This document shows positions 1 to 12,445 of a stretch of 64,000 nt of DNA, in pieces (position 1 is the stretch's first letter; each line of letters starts with the position of its first letter). A program made the position numbers and the translations under genes. The DNA is from Aspidapion aeneum (Eukaryota > Arthropoda > Insecta > Coleoptera > Brentidae), in contig OY755047.1 in assembly GCA_963576565.1 (NCBI GenBank), positions 4,048,431-4,112,430 on the forward strand, in the 5' to 3' direction. Below the pieces are notes generated by a model. It saw nothing but the letters and a program-made list of their open reading frames with translations, made no database searches and was not told where the DNA came from.

Positions 1-249
1 TACATAGTCTAATTTTATTTATAAAATGGAAGGAAACCCAAAAATTAAGAATTTTTGGTATCCTGTATGTTTAAATTTTATTTGTTCCTAGAAAACACCA
101 GGGGGCGCCGGGGAGTAAAAACTTTCAAACTAAAGTTTGGGGAATTTGTGTTTTCAGCAAGTTTTTTTTTCAGTTTTGTTGCAAAAATTCTCTTGGAAAA
201 CAGTTTATTGATCATATCGGGGGGATTGATCCCCCAGAATCCCCCCTAG

Positions 250-1030
250 GTAAGTTCCTGTATTTAGGTGTATCAACGGTAGGTTTACGTATATGCAATC
301 ATACATAAATTTAGGAATTTTTAGAATGTTATATGTTTTAATTTTATTTGTATTTCTACTTATATTTATGTACACAAATTTGCTTTTAAGTTTGCAAATA
401 TGTATGCAAACATAAGACGGAAGCCGAATCTATCTGATTTTGTCAATTCGGAAAAATAGAAAAATACACATTGAATTTTTGATGTTATTTTTTAAGATAA
501 GATAAAGCCTATTAATAAAATATATCTATAAAAAATAAAAATATCCATTATTGACTGTGAATGTTTTTATTCTACCATGTTTATTGTACACAGTAGTTGG
601 TTATTTGTGATTGATTGGCAAAAGTGTTTCAGTAACGTAAAACTTGATCTTTTTACAAAAAATATCAATTTTTTTTGGTTTACAACACCTATTTATAAAC
701 CTGTTTTTTAAAAACTTCCAATAATTTTATTACCAATATTCCTTAATATTTCTTTCCCTTGTTATACTCTGAAGGCATTTGATAATATTGATAGATATAA
801 TATACCATCGGGGAAAAATGTATAGTGTCCATAGGGCTGAGCTCCCTATGACCACCAAACATTTTCCCATATGGTACATTTCGTATATTATAATAATAAA
901 TAAATAAATAAATACATAAATATAAGATGGGAGATCAATGATAAATCGATATTTTGCGACTGATTTTGGTAGGCAGAATGCAAAATTGAAGTATTTGACT
1001 AACGCCACTAGCAACCTCAATTTAAATCTA
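250..1030. other. AT-rich stretch, no gene seen
   Basis: AT-rich sequence with poly-T runs and several AATAAA-like words. Open frames here are short, lack recognisable motifs and look like chance. I see no repeat termini or splice-flanked exon. Confidence 0.5.
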
Positions 1031-1036
1031 TGTTTT

Positions 1037-1606
1037 TTTTTTCTAGGAAGCAGGCGAGAGCCAATTTAAGGAAATAAAAACCACACGACAATATAATTTT
1101 GAATTTTTCGAGTTTTTTAAACCAAATCCAAGTTGAACAACTAATTTTTTTTCTGGATAACAGGGAGGGAGTTAATTTAGTGAACAATAAACCACATATA
1201 AATTTATACGTATATCTCTATATAACTTAAATTATGGATCCTTTCGAGACCAATTCTAAGTTTAACTATATTTAAAGGAGTGAGGAATAATATATATAAA
1301 AGCAGGGGATATTAATTTGAGGAAACAAAAACCCAACAAAAACCTATACTTGGTACTGAAAAATCCAAACTTAAGAGGATTTTTTAGGTCTTATGAAACC
1401 AATCCAAGTTAATAATATTTTGAAACGCAATTTAAAAGAGTGAGAGGATATATATTTTAAGAAGGAGATAAACCACATACAAATTTATACTTATATCTAT
1501 AATACTTTGAATTGATGGGACTTTCGAGACCAAATATTATTCGGTAATATAATATTATATAATATAGCGGATGACGTATGCCCAGCACAAGAGGACTAGG
1601 CAAAGG

Positions 1607-1652
<46 letters not shown>

Positions 1653-2330
1653 CTTATTTTGCTTTGTATAGCGAATGACGAACATCCGGCAAATCTTTTA
1701 CCTATATTATTTTGGTTGATGTAACAGATGGCGAACATCCAGCAGGAGAAGAATATGTGTATGGGCCATTTTTTATTTATTTTGATTAATAGCGGATGAT
1801 GACCACCCAGCGGGACACAACTACAAGTATAAGAAATTTCATCTTTTAATAATTTTGCTTTTAAATTATGAATCTTTTAGGTCTTTTAAGACCACATCCA
1901 ACTTTAAAAATATTTTTAAGGAAGTGAACAGTGATATATATTTAAAAGACAATTCTTTTTATATTAATTGGAGGAAAAAAAAATTATACAACTTTATTTT
2001 TGAACTCTTATGAAACCAAATACTTTAAAGAGCAATTCAGAGGAGTGAGAGGTCATATATTTTCATATTTTATATTTAGCAGAGGGGAGCCAATTTCAGG
2101 AGATAAACCACATACAAATTTATACGTATATCTGTAAAATATCGAATTTATATAATATAATATAGCGGATGGCGTACGCATATATTTAATTATTTTGTTT
2201 GCAATTTAAATGAGTAAGGAGTGATATCTATATATTTTTACGACGATTTTTTTTCTGGAAAGCATACTTATCTGTAAAATTTGGACTTTAGAAGTTTTTT
2301 AAGAACAAATATTATTTATTATATTATATA
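1037..2330 (+). repeat. Degenerate AT-rich repeats leading into the minisatellite
   Basis: Diverged units recur around 1,040, 1,155, 1,300, 1,440, 1,960 and 2,085. They share a block reading roughly 'gccaatttaaggaaataaaccacatacaa' (imperfect) followed by a tail near 'tttatacgtatatctgta'. The first recognisable 72-bp minisatellite units are interspersed from about 1,565. The blocks look like the eroded edge of a tandem array. Confidence 0.45.
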
Positions 2331-4600
2331 ATATAGCGGATGACGTACGTCCAGCACAAGAGGACTAGGCGAAGGCTTATATATATATTTACTTATTTTG
2401 CTTTATATATTATATCTCATATTATACCTACCTACCTTATTTTGGTTCATATAACGGATGACGAACATTCATCAGGAGAAGAATATGACTAGGAGAAGAG
2501 CTCATCTTTTATTTATTTTGATTAATAGCGGATGACGAACACCCAGCGAGAGACGACTACAAGTATAAGGTCTCATTATTAACTTATTCTGAATGACGAA
2601 CATTCAGCCAGCAGAAGAAGACCATGACGATGAGAAAACCTCAACTTTCACTTTTATACAGAGGATGGCAAATATTCAGCAAAAAAACGACGGTTTTCTA
2701 TAGTGGATGACGAACGCCCACAGGGGAGGACTATGGCTACAAGAAAGTGTCATATCTACCTTATTTTGTTTTATGTAGAGGATGAAGAAAATCCAGCCAG
2801 CAGGATGAGAAAGCCTCAACTTTTACTCATTTTTGTTTATAGAGCGGATAACGAATACTCAGTAGAAGGAAACTACGAGAATAATATTACGCATATTTTG
2901 GTTTATATAGCGGATGAAAAACACCCAGCAGAACAGGAATATGAGTATGAGAAAGCCTTCACTTTTATATATTTTGTTAAATAGCGGATGACGTGCACCC
3001 AGTAGTAGCCAACTGAGTATAAGAAAGTCTAATTTTTACGTATTTTTGTTTATATAGCGGATGACGAACGCAAAAGAGGATTATGGTTATGAAAAAGCCT
3101 CTCTCTTTACTTAGTTTGACTTATTTAGCGGATGACGAACACCCCGCAGGAGAGGAATATAAGTATTAGAGTCTTCACTTTTATTATTTTTTTGTTTACA
3201 TAGCGGCTGACGAAAACCCATCGGGAGAACACAATGAGTAAGTAAAAGCATAATTTTTACCCTATTTTGCTTTATGTAGCGGATCACGAACATCCAGCCA
3301 GCAAAGAGGACTATCAGGAAGAGAAAATCTCAAGTTTTACTTAATTTGGATTCTAGAGAGGATGACGAACAATCAGCAGAAGACAACTACTAGAACGATA
3401 ATTATTTTACTTATTTTGGTTTATATGTATAATGGGTGACGAACAGAGGAAAGAATTAAGGGTATGAGAAAGCCTATCCTTTAACTTATTTTGGTTTAAA
3501 TAGCGGATGACGAAAACCCAGCAGAAGTAAAGTGATTATGAGAAAGCCTCATCTTTATTTTTGTTTATATAGCAAATGACGAATGCAGGAGAGGACTATG
3601 GTTATGAGAAAGCCTCTTTCTTAACTTATTTTGGTTTATTTAGCTGATGACGAACACTTAGCAGGAGACGAATATGAGAATTAGAAAGCCTTTTATTTAT
3701 ATAGCGGATGACGAACACCCAGCGAAAAAAGGCTATGGGTATTAAAATGCATTATATTTATCTATTTTGTTTTATGGAGCGGATGAAGAACATCCCGCCA
3801 GCATCAGCAGGAGGCGCCTATCAGGATGATAAAGCCTCAACGTTTACTTATTTTTATTTATAGAGCGAATAACTAACACTCAGCAGAAGAAAACTACGAG
3901 AACGATTAATATTTTGCTTATTTTGGTTTATATGTATAGCGGAAAGCCTTTAATTTAGTTTGTTTACATAGCGGATGACGAACACCCAGCGGAAGAAGAC
4001 TATGAGTAACAAAAAGCATCATCTTAACCTTATTTTGCTTTATGTCGCTGATGACGAACATTCACCCAGCAGGAGAGGACTATCAGGATGAGAAAGCCTC
4101 AACTTTTACATATTTTGGTTTATAGAGCCGATGACGAACACTCAGCAGAAGACAAATACGAGAATCATAAATATTTTACTTATTTGGGTTTATATTATAG
4201 CGGATGACCAAAACAGGAGAGAGCTATTGGTATGAGAAAGCCTATCCTTTACCTTGTTTTGGAATATATAGCGGATGATGAACACCTAGCAGGAGAGGAG
4301 TTTAAGTATTTCAACTTTTATTTATTTTGTTTACATAGCGGACGACGAACACCTAGCAGAAGTAACCTTACTTATTTTGGTTTATGTAGCGGATGACGAA
4401 TGAAGGAGAGGACTATGGGTATGAGAAAGCCTCTCTCTTAACGAACACCCAGCAGAAGAAGACTATGAATATAACAAAGCCTCAACTTTAACTTATTTGG
4501 TCTTACCCAGCGGATAACACCCAACAGAAGAGAACTTTTTTATATAGTGGATGACGAATACCCAGTAGGCGGAAACTATGAATATGAGAAAGCTTTATCG
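1565..4600 (+). repeat. ~72-bp minisatellite with acidic-peptide-like unit
   Basis: At least 30 diverged tandem units, mostly 63-80 bp apart (for example starts near 2453, 2526, 2702, 2778, 2841, 2910, 2982, 3057, 3127, 3201, 3279). Each has a conserved core 'GCGGATGACGAACACCCAGC', then a purine-rich segment ending near 'TATGAGTATGAGAAAGCC', then a T-rich linker. In one frame the core reads ADDEHPAGEDYEYEKA. The frame stays open across four adjacent units at 2,703-2,984, each with an Asp/Glu-rich start. Unit lengths are not all multiples of three, so the present array is not one coding sequence. It may descend from a coding repeat. Confidence 0.85.
1609..1649. repeat. (TA)n microsatellite
   Basis: About 41 bp of uninterrupted TA dinucleotides inside a minisatellite unit. 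Confidence 0.95.
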
Positions 4601-4789
4601 AAGTTCATAGAATTATATATATATGACGAAAATAAAAAAAAAATCAATTTTTTTTTGAGATTTTAAAATATGTTAATTTTAATATATGAATTCTCCTGTT
4701 TTATTAGTTATTTACTGTTTTATTAATATTTTACACACATTTGCTTTTTCTTACACATTCACACTTCTTGTACACACTCACACGGCTCG

Positions 4790-5060
4790 GCCTCGAGGCG
4801 ACGCACGGTGGTACTTGCAGCAGTTCGAACCGCGTCTCCCAGCGACCAAGATGCGCCCAGATATCAGGCCCCTCTGTGTGCAGGGTGCTCGCCCCAAGGA
4901 GAAACACTGGGGAAACGCCGACAGATTCTCCAACAAGGAGGGACTAACAACTCTCTTCCGGGATGCGTCCTCGCCTTGAGGGGGTGAAAGGGGATCGGCT
5001 GTTTCAAAACACTGACCTTCGACCTGTGGTTCTGACTATCACGGGGTGAGGGTGGAAACA
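4790..5060 (+). repeat. GC-rich dispersed repeat, copy 1
   Basis: A GC-rich island in AT-rich surroundings, similar in inverted orientation to 15,095-15,367. Shared blocks include the region around 'gatgcgtcc', 'gagaatctg', 'atctgggcgcatcttggtc' (seen on the minus strand) and 'gacgcggttc'. Read on the minus strand, both copies contain similar peptide words such as YLGASWSL and GREL, but with frame breaks. Family not recognised; it could be part of a LINE ORF1 or UTR. Confidence 0.55.
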
Positions 5061-5389
5061 AAAGTACAACCGTGGTTTGCTTCCAGCTTGGCCGATTTTC
5101 CCTACTCCCTATGCTAACTTAACTTAACCCTACCGCAACGCGCAGATACCGAAGTTTACAATGTCTTGTTTTTGCGAACCATCATGAAAATTGGGAAAAG
5201 ACAGGATTGGAAGGGAAATGAAAAACAAAACACTTAAATGTAAATACATTTACTTAATATATTACATTTTTTGAAATTTTACATGTCAAACTTAAAAACT
5301 AACCAGTCATACAACGGGATGTTGCCAATCTTGAATATTCTTATTTTCTTGCTTCTCTGTCATTAATGTCCTTTCAAAGGCACCATAAA

Positions 5390-7190
5390 CCTGTTAATTG
5401 AAACATTTTTCCTGGCAACGTAGGTCCGGCAAGTGATAATAGTTTTTCCTGTCCACAGGTTGGGAAGGTAGAGATGTTCTCGACTCCTATAAGTGTTATA
5501 TGATCCCTTAGCCGGTTTTCCAGCAACAATGGGTCGGTCTACCAATTATTTATTTGTCTACAACCTGTTACGCTTTCCAGTTTTTTACAAAATGCAGTAT
5601 GTGGGCCCATGTGACATATGCAGGTTTTCTTAGTTTAGGGTTGATGCCCCTAGTACTTGTTGTCCCATCCTTGAGTAGACTTCACATTCTTCCACGAGGT
5701 ATCGTGCTTATCCTTTTTCCTCTCCATAGGTTGGTAAGGTAGAGAGAGACGTTCTCGACTACTATACGTGTTATGTGTTCCCTTAGCTGGTTTTGTCCCT
5801 TTAGAATTCCTATCAACAGTCCAACGTCTTTTCGTGTCCGTCCCAGCTACCATCTCAGTTAGTTCACGTTTGGTCAGCCTACCAATTCACATTTGTCTGT
5901 ATCCTGTTTTTGCTTCCAAGGAGTTTGTCGGTGCATCTTAAACTCAATGCAGCTCTACCTTGTTTAGGGTTGAAGCTCCTAGTATCTGTCCCATCCTTGA
6001 GTAGACCTCACATTCTTCCACGAGGTATCGTGATTATCCTTTTTCCTCTCCATAGGTTGGTAAGGTAGAGAGAGACGTTCTCGGCTACTATACGTGTTAT
6101 GTGTTCCCTTAGCTGGTTTTGTCCCTTTAGAATTCCTATCAACAGTCCAACGTATTTTCGTGTCCGTCCCAGCTACCATCTCAAATAGTTCACGTTTGGT
6201 CAGCCTACCAATTCACATTTGTCTGTATCCTGTTTTTGCTTCCAAGGAGTTTGTCGGTGCATCTTAAACTCAATGCAGCTCTACCTTGTTTAGGGTTGAA
6301 GCTCCTAGTATCTGTCCCATCCTTGAGTAGACCTCACATTCTTCCACGCGGTATCGTGATTATCCTTTTTCCTCTCCATAGGTTAGTAAGGTAGAGAGAG
6401 ACGTTCTCTACTACTATACATGTTATGTGTTCCCTTAGCTGGTTTTGTCCCTTTAGAATTCCTATCAACAGTCCAACGTCTTTTCGTGTCCGTCCCAGCT
6501 ACCATCTCAGTTAGTTCACGTTTGGTCAGCCTACCAATTCACATTTGTCTGTATCCTGTTTTTGCTTCCAAGGAGTTTGTCGGTGCATCTTAAACTCAAT
6601 GCAGCTCTACCTTGTTTAGGGTTGAAGCTCCTAGTATCTGTCCCATCCTTGAGTAGACCTCACATTCTTCCACGCGGTATCGTGATTATCCTTTTTCCTC
6701 TCCATAGGTTAGTAAGGTAGAGAGAGACGTTCTCTACTACTATACATGTTATGTGTTCCCTTAGCTGGTTTTGTCCCTTTAGAATTCCTATCAACAGTCC
6801 AACGTCTTTTCGTGTCCGTCCCAGCTACCATCTCAGATAGTTCACGTTTGGTCGGTCTACCAATTCACATTTGTCTGTAACCTGTTCCTGCTTCCAAGGA
6901 GTTTGTCGGTGCATCTTAAACTCAATGCAGCTCTACCTTGTTTAGGGTTGAAGCTCCTAGTATCTGTCCCATCCTTGAGTAGACCTCAGATTCTTCCACG
7001 AGGTATCGTGATTATCCTTTTTCCTGTCCACAGGTTGGTAAGGTAGAGAGAGAAGTTCTCGACTACTATAAGTGTTATGTGTTCCCTTAGCTGGCCCCTT
7101 TAGAATTCCTATCAACAGTCCAAAGTCTTTTCGTGCCCTTCCCAGCTACCATCTTAGTTAATTCACGAACAGTCCTGTATGTGGGCTTAT
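5390..7190 (-). repeat. 326-bp tandem array derived from LINE 3' coding sequence
   Basis: The word 'tccacgaggt' or its variant 'tccacgcggt' starts at 5691, 6017, 6343, 6669 and 6995, exactly 326 bp apart, with degenerate outer units near 5,400 and 7,200. Read on the minus strand, each unit holds a stretch like VGLLIGILKGQNQLREHITR. This resembles the region downstream of RNase H in I/R1/Jockey-type LINE polyproteins, where a conserved (L)TGHxxLxxHL-like segment precedes Cys-rich motifs. The RNase H-like remnant of a minus-strand LINE lies immediately upstream in that orientation (7.4-7.6 kb). I infer that part of that LINE was tandemly amplified. Confidence 0.7.
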
Positions 7191-7384
7191 TTGAACATAT
7201 GCAGCTCTACCTTGTTTACCTGTCCTATCCTTGAGTAGACGTGCCATTCTGCCACGAGGTGTCGTGGTCATCCTTTTTGCTGTCCACAGGTAGAGACATC
7301 CTCGACTTCTTTAAACTCCGTTAGCCGGTTTTGTCCATTTAGAATTCCTATCAATAGTCCAACGTCTTTTCGAATTTGTCTCAG

Positions 7385-7620
7385 CAACCATCTCAGTTAA
7401 CGCCACGCGTATCGATGTACCCTGAGCTCAATTAATAAGTCCGATCTGTACTTGTATCCTGGTCATTCCCAGAAGAGGCTTCGGGCCCACATAATCAGTC
7501 TCTGCTCCGATCCGTGCATCTCATTGGTCCTTTCGATGCCTGGTACTCCTGTTTGCCCCGGGATCCAATTCAGTGTCACACAATTATTGTGGCGTGTGCT
7601 TTTGCCTGAAAAACACTTCA
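7385..7620 (-). pseudogene. RNase H-like remnant of a minus-strand LINE
   Basis: The minus strand reads CVTLNWIPGQTGVPGIERTN and, after a frame change, GPEASSG. This matches the last part of LINE-type RNase H domains, where a 'WIPGHxGxxGNExAD' segment is followed by a 'GPEP' segment. The usual His of the WIPGH motif is Gln here and the Asp of NExAD is Asn, so it is catalytically dead as well as frame-broken. It sits directly before the 326-bp array in minus orientation, consistent with both being one element. It is too short to place in a clade with confidence. Confidence 0.6.
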
Positions 7621-7624
7621 GGTG

Positions 7625-8115
7625 AGTAACTTTTCTGAACTTTTAGTTTTTCCACACATATGTACTCCCTTCATGTTGTTTTGGTGTTCCTTACAGCCTC
7701 CAAGATGTGCAAGTTTATCTAATTGTTTTCTCCATTAACCAGTGCGTAGGTCGAGTGAGCTTGTCTATTGTTTCTCTAATTTCCATCGCCTCTATGACTA
7801 GAAATCCATTTGTTTCTTGTTTTACTCTATTTTCCCGTGTCTTTGACACGTAGGTAGGTCGAATCAACTTGTCTTTAATTTCCTCATAGCGAATGTTTAG
7901 TTATTTTCTCGTGCTCTACATTTTCCTCTCTTGCTTTGGTCGAGACATTTTTACTTTTTCTGATTTTTTCTCGTGTTTAAATCTTTTTTTAAATTAAAGT
8001 TAAAAGATTCTATTTTTAACATTTGGTTTTCCAAATTTCTAATAATAATACCGATCTCTCACATCTCCTTTCTTTGGTTAATGTTTTAGATGAAAATTTT
8101 TGACTTTTCATTTCA
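7625..8115. other. T-rich spacer, no gene seen
   Basis: T-rich single-copy-looking sequence between two arrays. I see no ORF, terminal repeat or splice-flanked exon. Confidence 0.4.
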
Positions 8116-8119
8116 CTGT

Positions 8120-10235
8120 TTTATTAATACTTTTAAGGATTTGTAAAACTTAGCAAAACCATGGTCCTTTAAAATAACACATATTCTTGAAAATGTAATT
8201 ATTTTAACCCCTTCCAAGGATTAACAGAACTTTCAAAACCCCTCAACCTCCAAAATTAATCGCAACCACAAAAATTTCGAATGAACAAATTAGTCAAAAA
8301 ACAACATTTTTGACTTTTCCTAACTACAAAATTTATTAATTTTTTGTTGTTTAAATACTTTCAAGGATTTGTAACGCTTTGTAAATCCTTGGTCCTTTAA
8401 AATAACACATATTCTTGAAAATTTTGTTATTTTAACCCCTTTCAAGGATTTACAGAACTCCAAAAGTAATCGCAAAATCAAAACTTGCGAAAACACAATT
8501 AGCCAAAAATAAAATAAAAGTCAAAAATAAAAAATTTTGACTTTTCTTAACTACAAAATTTACTTTTTTTGTTGAATAACTTATAAAACTTTATAAATCC
8601 TTGGTCCTCTAAAATAACAAAAATTAATCAAAATGTAGTTATTTTAACCCCTTCCAAAGATTTACAAAACTTTAAAAAATCCCTTAACTTCCAAAATGAA
8701 TCGCAACATCAAAAATTGCAAAAAAACATATTACCAAAAAAAATCAACATTTTTGACTTTTCTTAACTAAAAAATATGCCGATTTTTATTTCAATACTTA
8801 CAAAGATTTGTAAAACCTTGGTCCTTTACAACAACACATATTCTTGAACATGTAATTATTTTAACCCCTTCCAAGGATTTACAGAACTTTAAAAAACCCC
8901 TCAACTTCCAAAATTCATTGCAACATCAAAAATTGCAAGAAGCAATTAGCAAAAAAATTGAAGTAAAAGACCAACCTCATTGACTTTTCTTAGCTACAAA
9001 ACTCACCTATTTTTTTGTTTAAATACTTTCAAAGAGTTATAAAACCTTGGTCCTTTAAAACAACACATATTCTTGAAAATGTAATTATTTTAACCCCTTC
9101 CAAGGATTTACAGAATTTTAAATACTTTCAAGAATTTATGTTTATAAATCCTTGGTCCTCTAAAATAACAAAAATTAATCAAAATGAAGTTATTTTAACC
9201 CCTTCCAAAGATTTATAAAATTTTTGAAAATCATCATGAAACATCAAAAATTGCAAAAGAACAAATTACCAAAAAATTAGTCAAAAATCACTTACTACAA
9301 AATATGCCGATTTTTTTTATTTCCATTCTTACAAAGATTTGTAAAACCTTGGTCCTTTAAAACAACACATATTCTTGAAAATGTAATTATTTTAACCCCT
9401 TCCCAGGATTTATAGAACTTTAAAAAAAAATCGAAGCAAAAAATCAATGTTCCTGACTTTTCTTAAATTAAAAATTTACCTATTTTTCAAACATTTGTAA
9501 AACCTTGGTCCTTTAAAACAATACATATTCTTGAACATGTAATTATTTTAACCCCTTCCAAGGATTTACAGAACTTTAAAAAACCCCTCAACCTCCAAAA
9601 TTAATTGCAACATTAAAAATTGCAAAAAACAAATTATTTAAAAAAATTAAGACAAAATCAACATTTCTGACTTTTCTTAACTACAAAATTTACTTATTTA
9701 TTTTTTGTTTAAATAGTTTTAAGGATTTGTAAAACTTTGCAAAACCTTGGTCCTTTAAAACACATATATATAGCAAAAAAAAATTGAAGTAAAAAATGAA
9801 CATTTCTGACTTTTTCTTACCTACAAAATTTACTTATTTTTCAAAATTTTTTAAAACCTTGGTCCTTTAAAACAACACATATTCTTGAACTTTAACCCCT
9901 GAACCTCCAAAATGAATTGCAACATCAAAAATTGCAAAAAGCAATAAGCAAAAAAAATGGAAGTAAAAAATCAACCTCATTGACTTTTCTTAGCTACAAA
10001 ATTTACCTATTTTTTTTTAAATACTTTCAAAGATTTGTAAAACCTTGGTCCTTTAAAACAACACATAGTCTTGAAAATGTAATTATTTTAACCCTTTCTA
10101 AGGATTTCGTGAACTTTCAAAAAACCCTCCAGGTCCAAAATGAATTGAAACATCAAAAATTGCGAAAAAACAATTTAGCGAAAAAATTGAAAAGTAAAAA
10201 ATCAACATCTTTCTCTGTGTCTCCTCAATCTTAAA
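8120..10235 (+). repeat. AT-rich tandem array, units about 110-230 bp
   Basis: Variants of 'ccttggtcctttaaaa' recur near 8159, 8388, 8608, 8815, 9045, 9148, 9347, 9503, 9746, 9858 and 10041. Each is followed by 'acacatattcttgaa' and 'taattattttaacccctt' and by a segment near 'aactacaaaattta'. Full units are about 200-230 bp; shorter intervals reflect deletions. ORFs crossing it are chance products of the repeat. Confidence 0.85.
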
Positions 10236-10239
10236 GTCT

Positions 10240-10685
10240 GTTTAGTCCAAAGATTTTTAGTTAATCCTTTAAATCTTGCACCATGGCTATTCTAATCTTG
10301 AAAAAGCTGCTCTAAAACTTTCTATAGAGAAACATCTAAACGCTGCTCAAACATTTTTCAGCCATTATCATCCTTTTCTTTCCACATTTCTAGCTCCTTT
10401 CACATGAAAGATACTGTAAAATTTTGATTTTGATCTTGCTTTGTCTATCCGTACGGTCATTTCATGAATATCCTCGTTATTACAAATAACTGTAGTTTAA
10501 AGATAAGCGTACTTCTCCACTTGTTTGTGTGTTTTATTTCCTGCTGCCAATTCCTTTTGGCTAAGTTAAATCCTCTGAGAGTCTCCTTTGCCTGTCTACA
10601 ACCAGGAAATATGTTAAAAATTACAGGAATATGGACCTTTGAAAATTCGCCGTGTTAACCAAAAACGCCACATTTTGTTTTAAAT
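10240..10685. other. No gene seen
   Basis: AT-rich sequence after the tandem array. A 64-codon open frame at 10,464-10,658 has no recognisable motif and I do not support it as a gene. Confidence 0.4.
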
Positions 10686-10689
10686 CGAG

Positions 10690-11395
10690 GATGTGTGCCA
10701 TCAAAAGGAATTTCTTAAAATCATTCATAGGAGAATTTTGAAACTTGCAAATACATAATCACCTATTCAGTTTAGAAAAATTAGTTTAAATGAATTAAAC
10801 AAAATCATTCAAAGTCTAGAGATAGATGGAAACCATTTACTTAATATAATTAATACATCATTGGAAACAGGAGAGTTGCCAGAAAGTTGGAAAGGCATGA
10901 GTGATCCCTATTCAAAAAGTATCTAATACAGCAAAGCACGCTGAGTTTCGTCGTAAAGAGTGATAAAACATGATTATATACAAAGAACAGTCATGATTCA
11001 GAAGAAAGCATTCCTGCGAAACAGCTCTGCAACTTATTAATTCACAATGAAAACATGAAATAACAAATAAAAAGAATATTATTATATTCTGTTTTCTTAA
11101 ATCTAAAAGGAGCTTTTGAAACAATAAATATAGAATTATTATACACAAATGGAGTAAAATATATCGACAAGCTTTCTGATACCTTAGAAGGAAACAGAGT
11201 TCCAAAGGGAAGCACATTGGGACCAATAGATGTATTATTTATTAATGACATTGTCAAGCAGATAAAAATATGTAAATTAAAATTGTTGGCCGATGATATA
11301 CTATGATTTATATTATAGCAGAAGCAAACGACAAATAACAGACCTTAATTCTAATCTAGCCAGTGGGTTGAGATGGTTTGACACTAATGGCCTTC
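10690..11395 (+). pseudogene. Old LINE reverse transcriptase, 5' part (split)
   Basis: Conceptual reading with frame changes gives INTSLETGELPESWKG, a CETALQLI segment, LNLKGAFETINIELLY, VPKGSTLGPIDVLFINDI and LLADDIL. In order these correspond to the LINE RT start (LPExWK), the fingers/palm A region, the GVPQGSxLGP motif and the catalytic (A/F)ADD motif. Many stops and frameshifts interrupt it. The sequence is cut by the younger Jockey-like insertion at 11,411-12,430 and resumes at 12,446. Confidence 0.75.
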
Positions 11396-11410
11396 ACCTT
11401 ATCAATTTAG

Positions 11411-12430
11411 AGTAAAACAGGAAGACTCATACTCAAATTTAAGAGAAATTCAAGCAGGCGTGCCCCAGGGTAGCGTACTAGGCCCTTATCTATACTTATT
11501 ATTCACTTGTGATATCTCAAAGCCAGAAAATTGTCACTTAGCAACATTTGCCGATGATACTGGTTTATTGACGGTAGAAAAATCTATTGAAAAATCTTCA
11601 GGATGCAGTCACCCAAGTTCACAGTTGGACCACAAAGTGGCGAATAAAATTAAATGAAACCAAATCAATTCATGTTGATTTTACCAACAAAAATATAAAT
11701 CACATACAAATAACAATTAACAACATTCCAGTACCATATTCGAATCAGGCAAAATATCTAGGTATGACACTTGATGCCAAATTGCGCTGGAAAGCACATG
11801 TTAAGAAAAAAAAGGAAGAACTTGAGATAAGGTATAGAAAAATGAACTGGCTAATTGGAAGGAAGTCCAATTTAACAATTCATAATAAGTTACTGCTTTA
11901 TAGACAAATACTGAAACCAGTATGGACATATGGTATTCAACTATGGGGTTGTGCTAAAGAGAGTAACATTCTAGTTGTACAGAGATTTCAAAATAAAGTA
12001 TTAAGAAACATTGTGAATGCACCTTGGTACGTTCGAAATAGTGACCTTCATCGAGATCTAAAAATCGAAACTGTAGCAGAGACTATAAAAAAGTACGCAA
12101 AAAGCCATGAAGATAGACTCCATCGGCATGTGAATGTGGAAGCAATTCAGCTTCTAGACAATACTATGCTAGTTCGAAGACTAAAAAGAGTGAAGCCGTT
12201 TAAGCTAGTAAACTAAGTGAATTACACATAAAACAAAATAATGCTATAAACACAACACAATTGTGAGTTACAGACTAAACAAAGCGGGGAGAACTGTTGA
12301 GTGAACCCTAAGTTTAAATCTGACTTTTCTAGTAAATTAAGTTAAAACAAAATTGCTAATTAGTCTTACTGACTAGATTGTAATAAAAAAAACACAGTGT
12401 GTTTGACAAATAAAAAAAAAAAAAAAAAAA
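11411..12430 (+). mobile_element. Young 5'-truncated Jockey-like LINE, copy 1
   Basis: Carries the second half of a LINE RT: GVPQGSVLGP (from about 11,458), FADDTGLL, the thumb/C-terminal region with AKYLGMTLDAKLRWKAH, then a stop at 12,216, a 3' UTR and a poly(A) tail to 12,430. An exact 15-bp target duplication, accttatcaatttag, lies at 11,396-11,410 and 12,431-12,445. The reading frame is broken by an 11-bp loss near 11,599 relative to the copy at 62 kb, giving two overlapping frames. It inserted into the older LINE on the same strand. Near identity to the 62-kb copy implies recent activity. Confidence 0.9.
11460..12216 (+). pseudogene. Jockey-like RT C-terminal half, frameshifted
   Basis: Two frames share this region: one from 11,460 carries GVPQGSVLGP and FADDTGLL (RT motifs B and C); the other, open to 12,216, carries the thumb and C-terminal region with YLGMTLD, WTYGIQLWGCA and APWYVRNSDLHRDL, typical of the end of Jockey-clade ORF2. 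The 11-bp deletion near 11,599 separates them. There is no endonuclease and no N-terminal RT, so the copy cannot move on its own. The matching copy at 62,032-62,643 is intact across this deletion but broken later. Confidence 0.85.
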
Positions 12431-12445
12431 ACCTTATCAATTTAG

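Noticed and set aside
1565..4600. Tandem array as a CRISPR-like array or a series of real microexons
   Set aside because: There are no unique spacers between constant repeats; the whole unit repeats. As exons, the core between AG and GTATGAG is ~34 nt, which would rotate the frame and reach stops.
5650..6179. Minus-strand ORFs of 66-67 codons in the 326-bp array
   Set aside because: Each is a piece of a repeat unit in a different frame from the LINE-like reading; no separate gene is supported.
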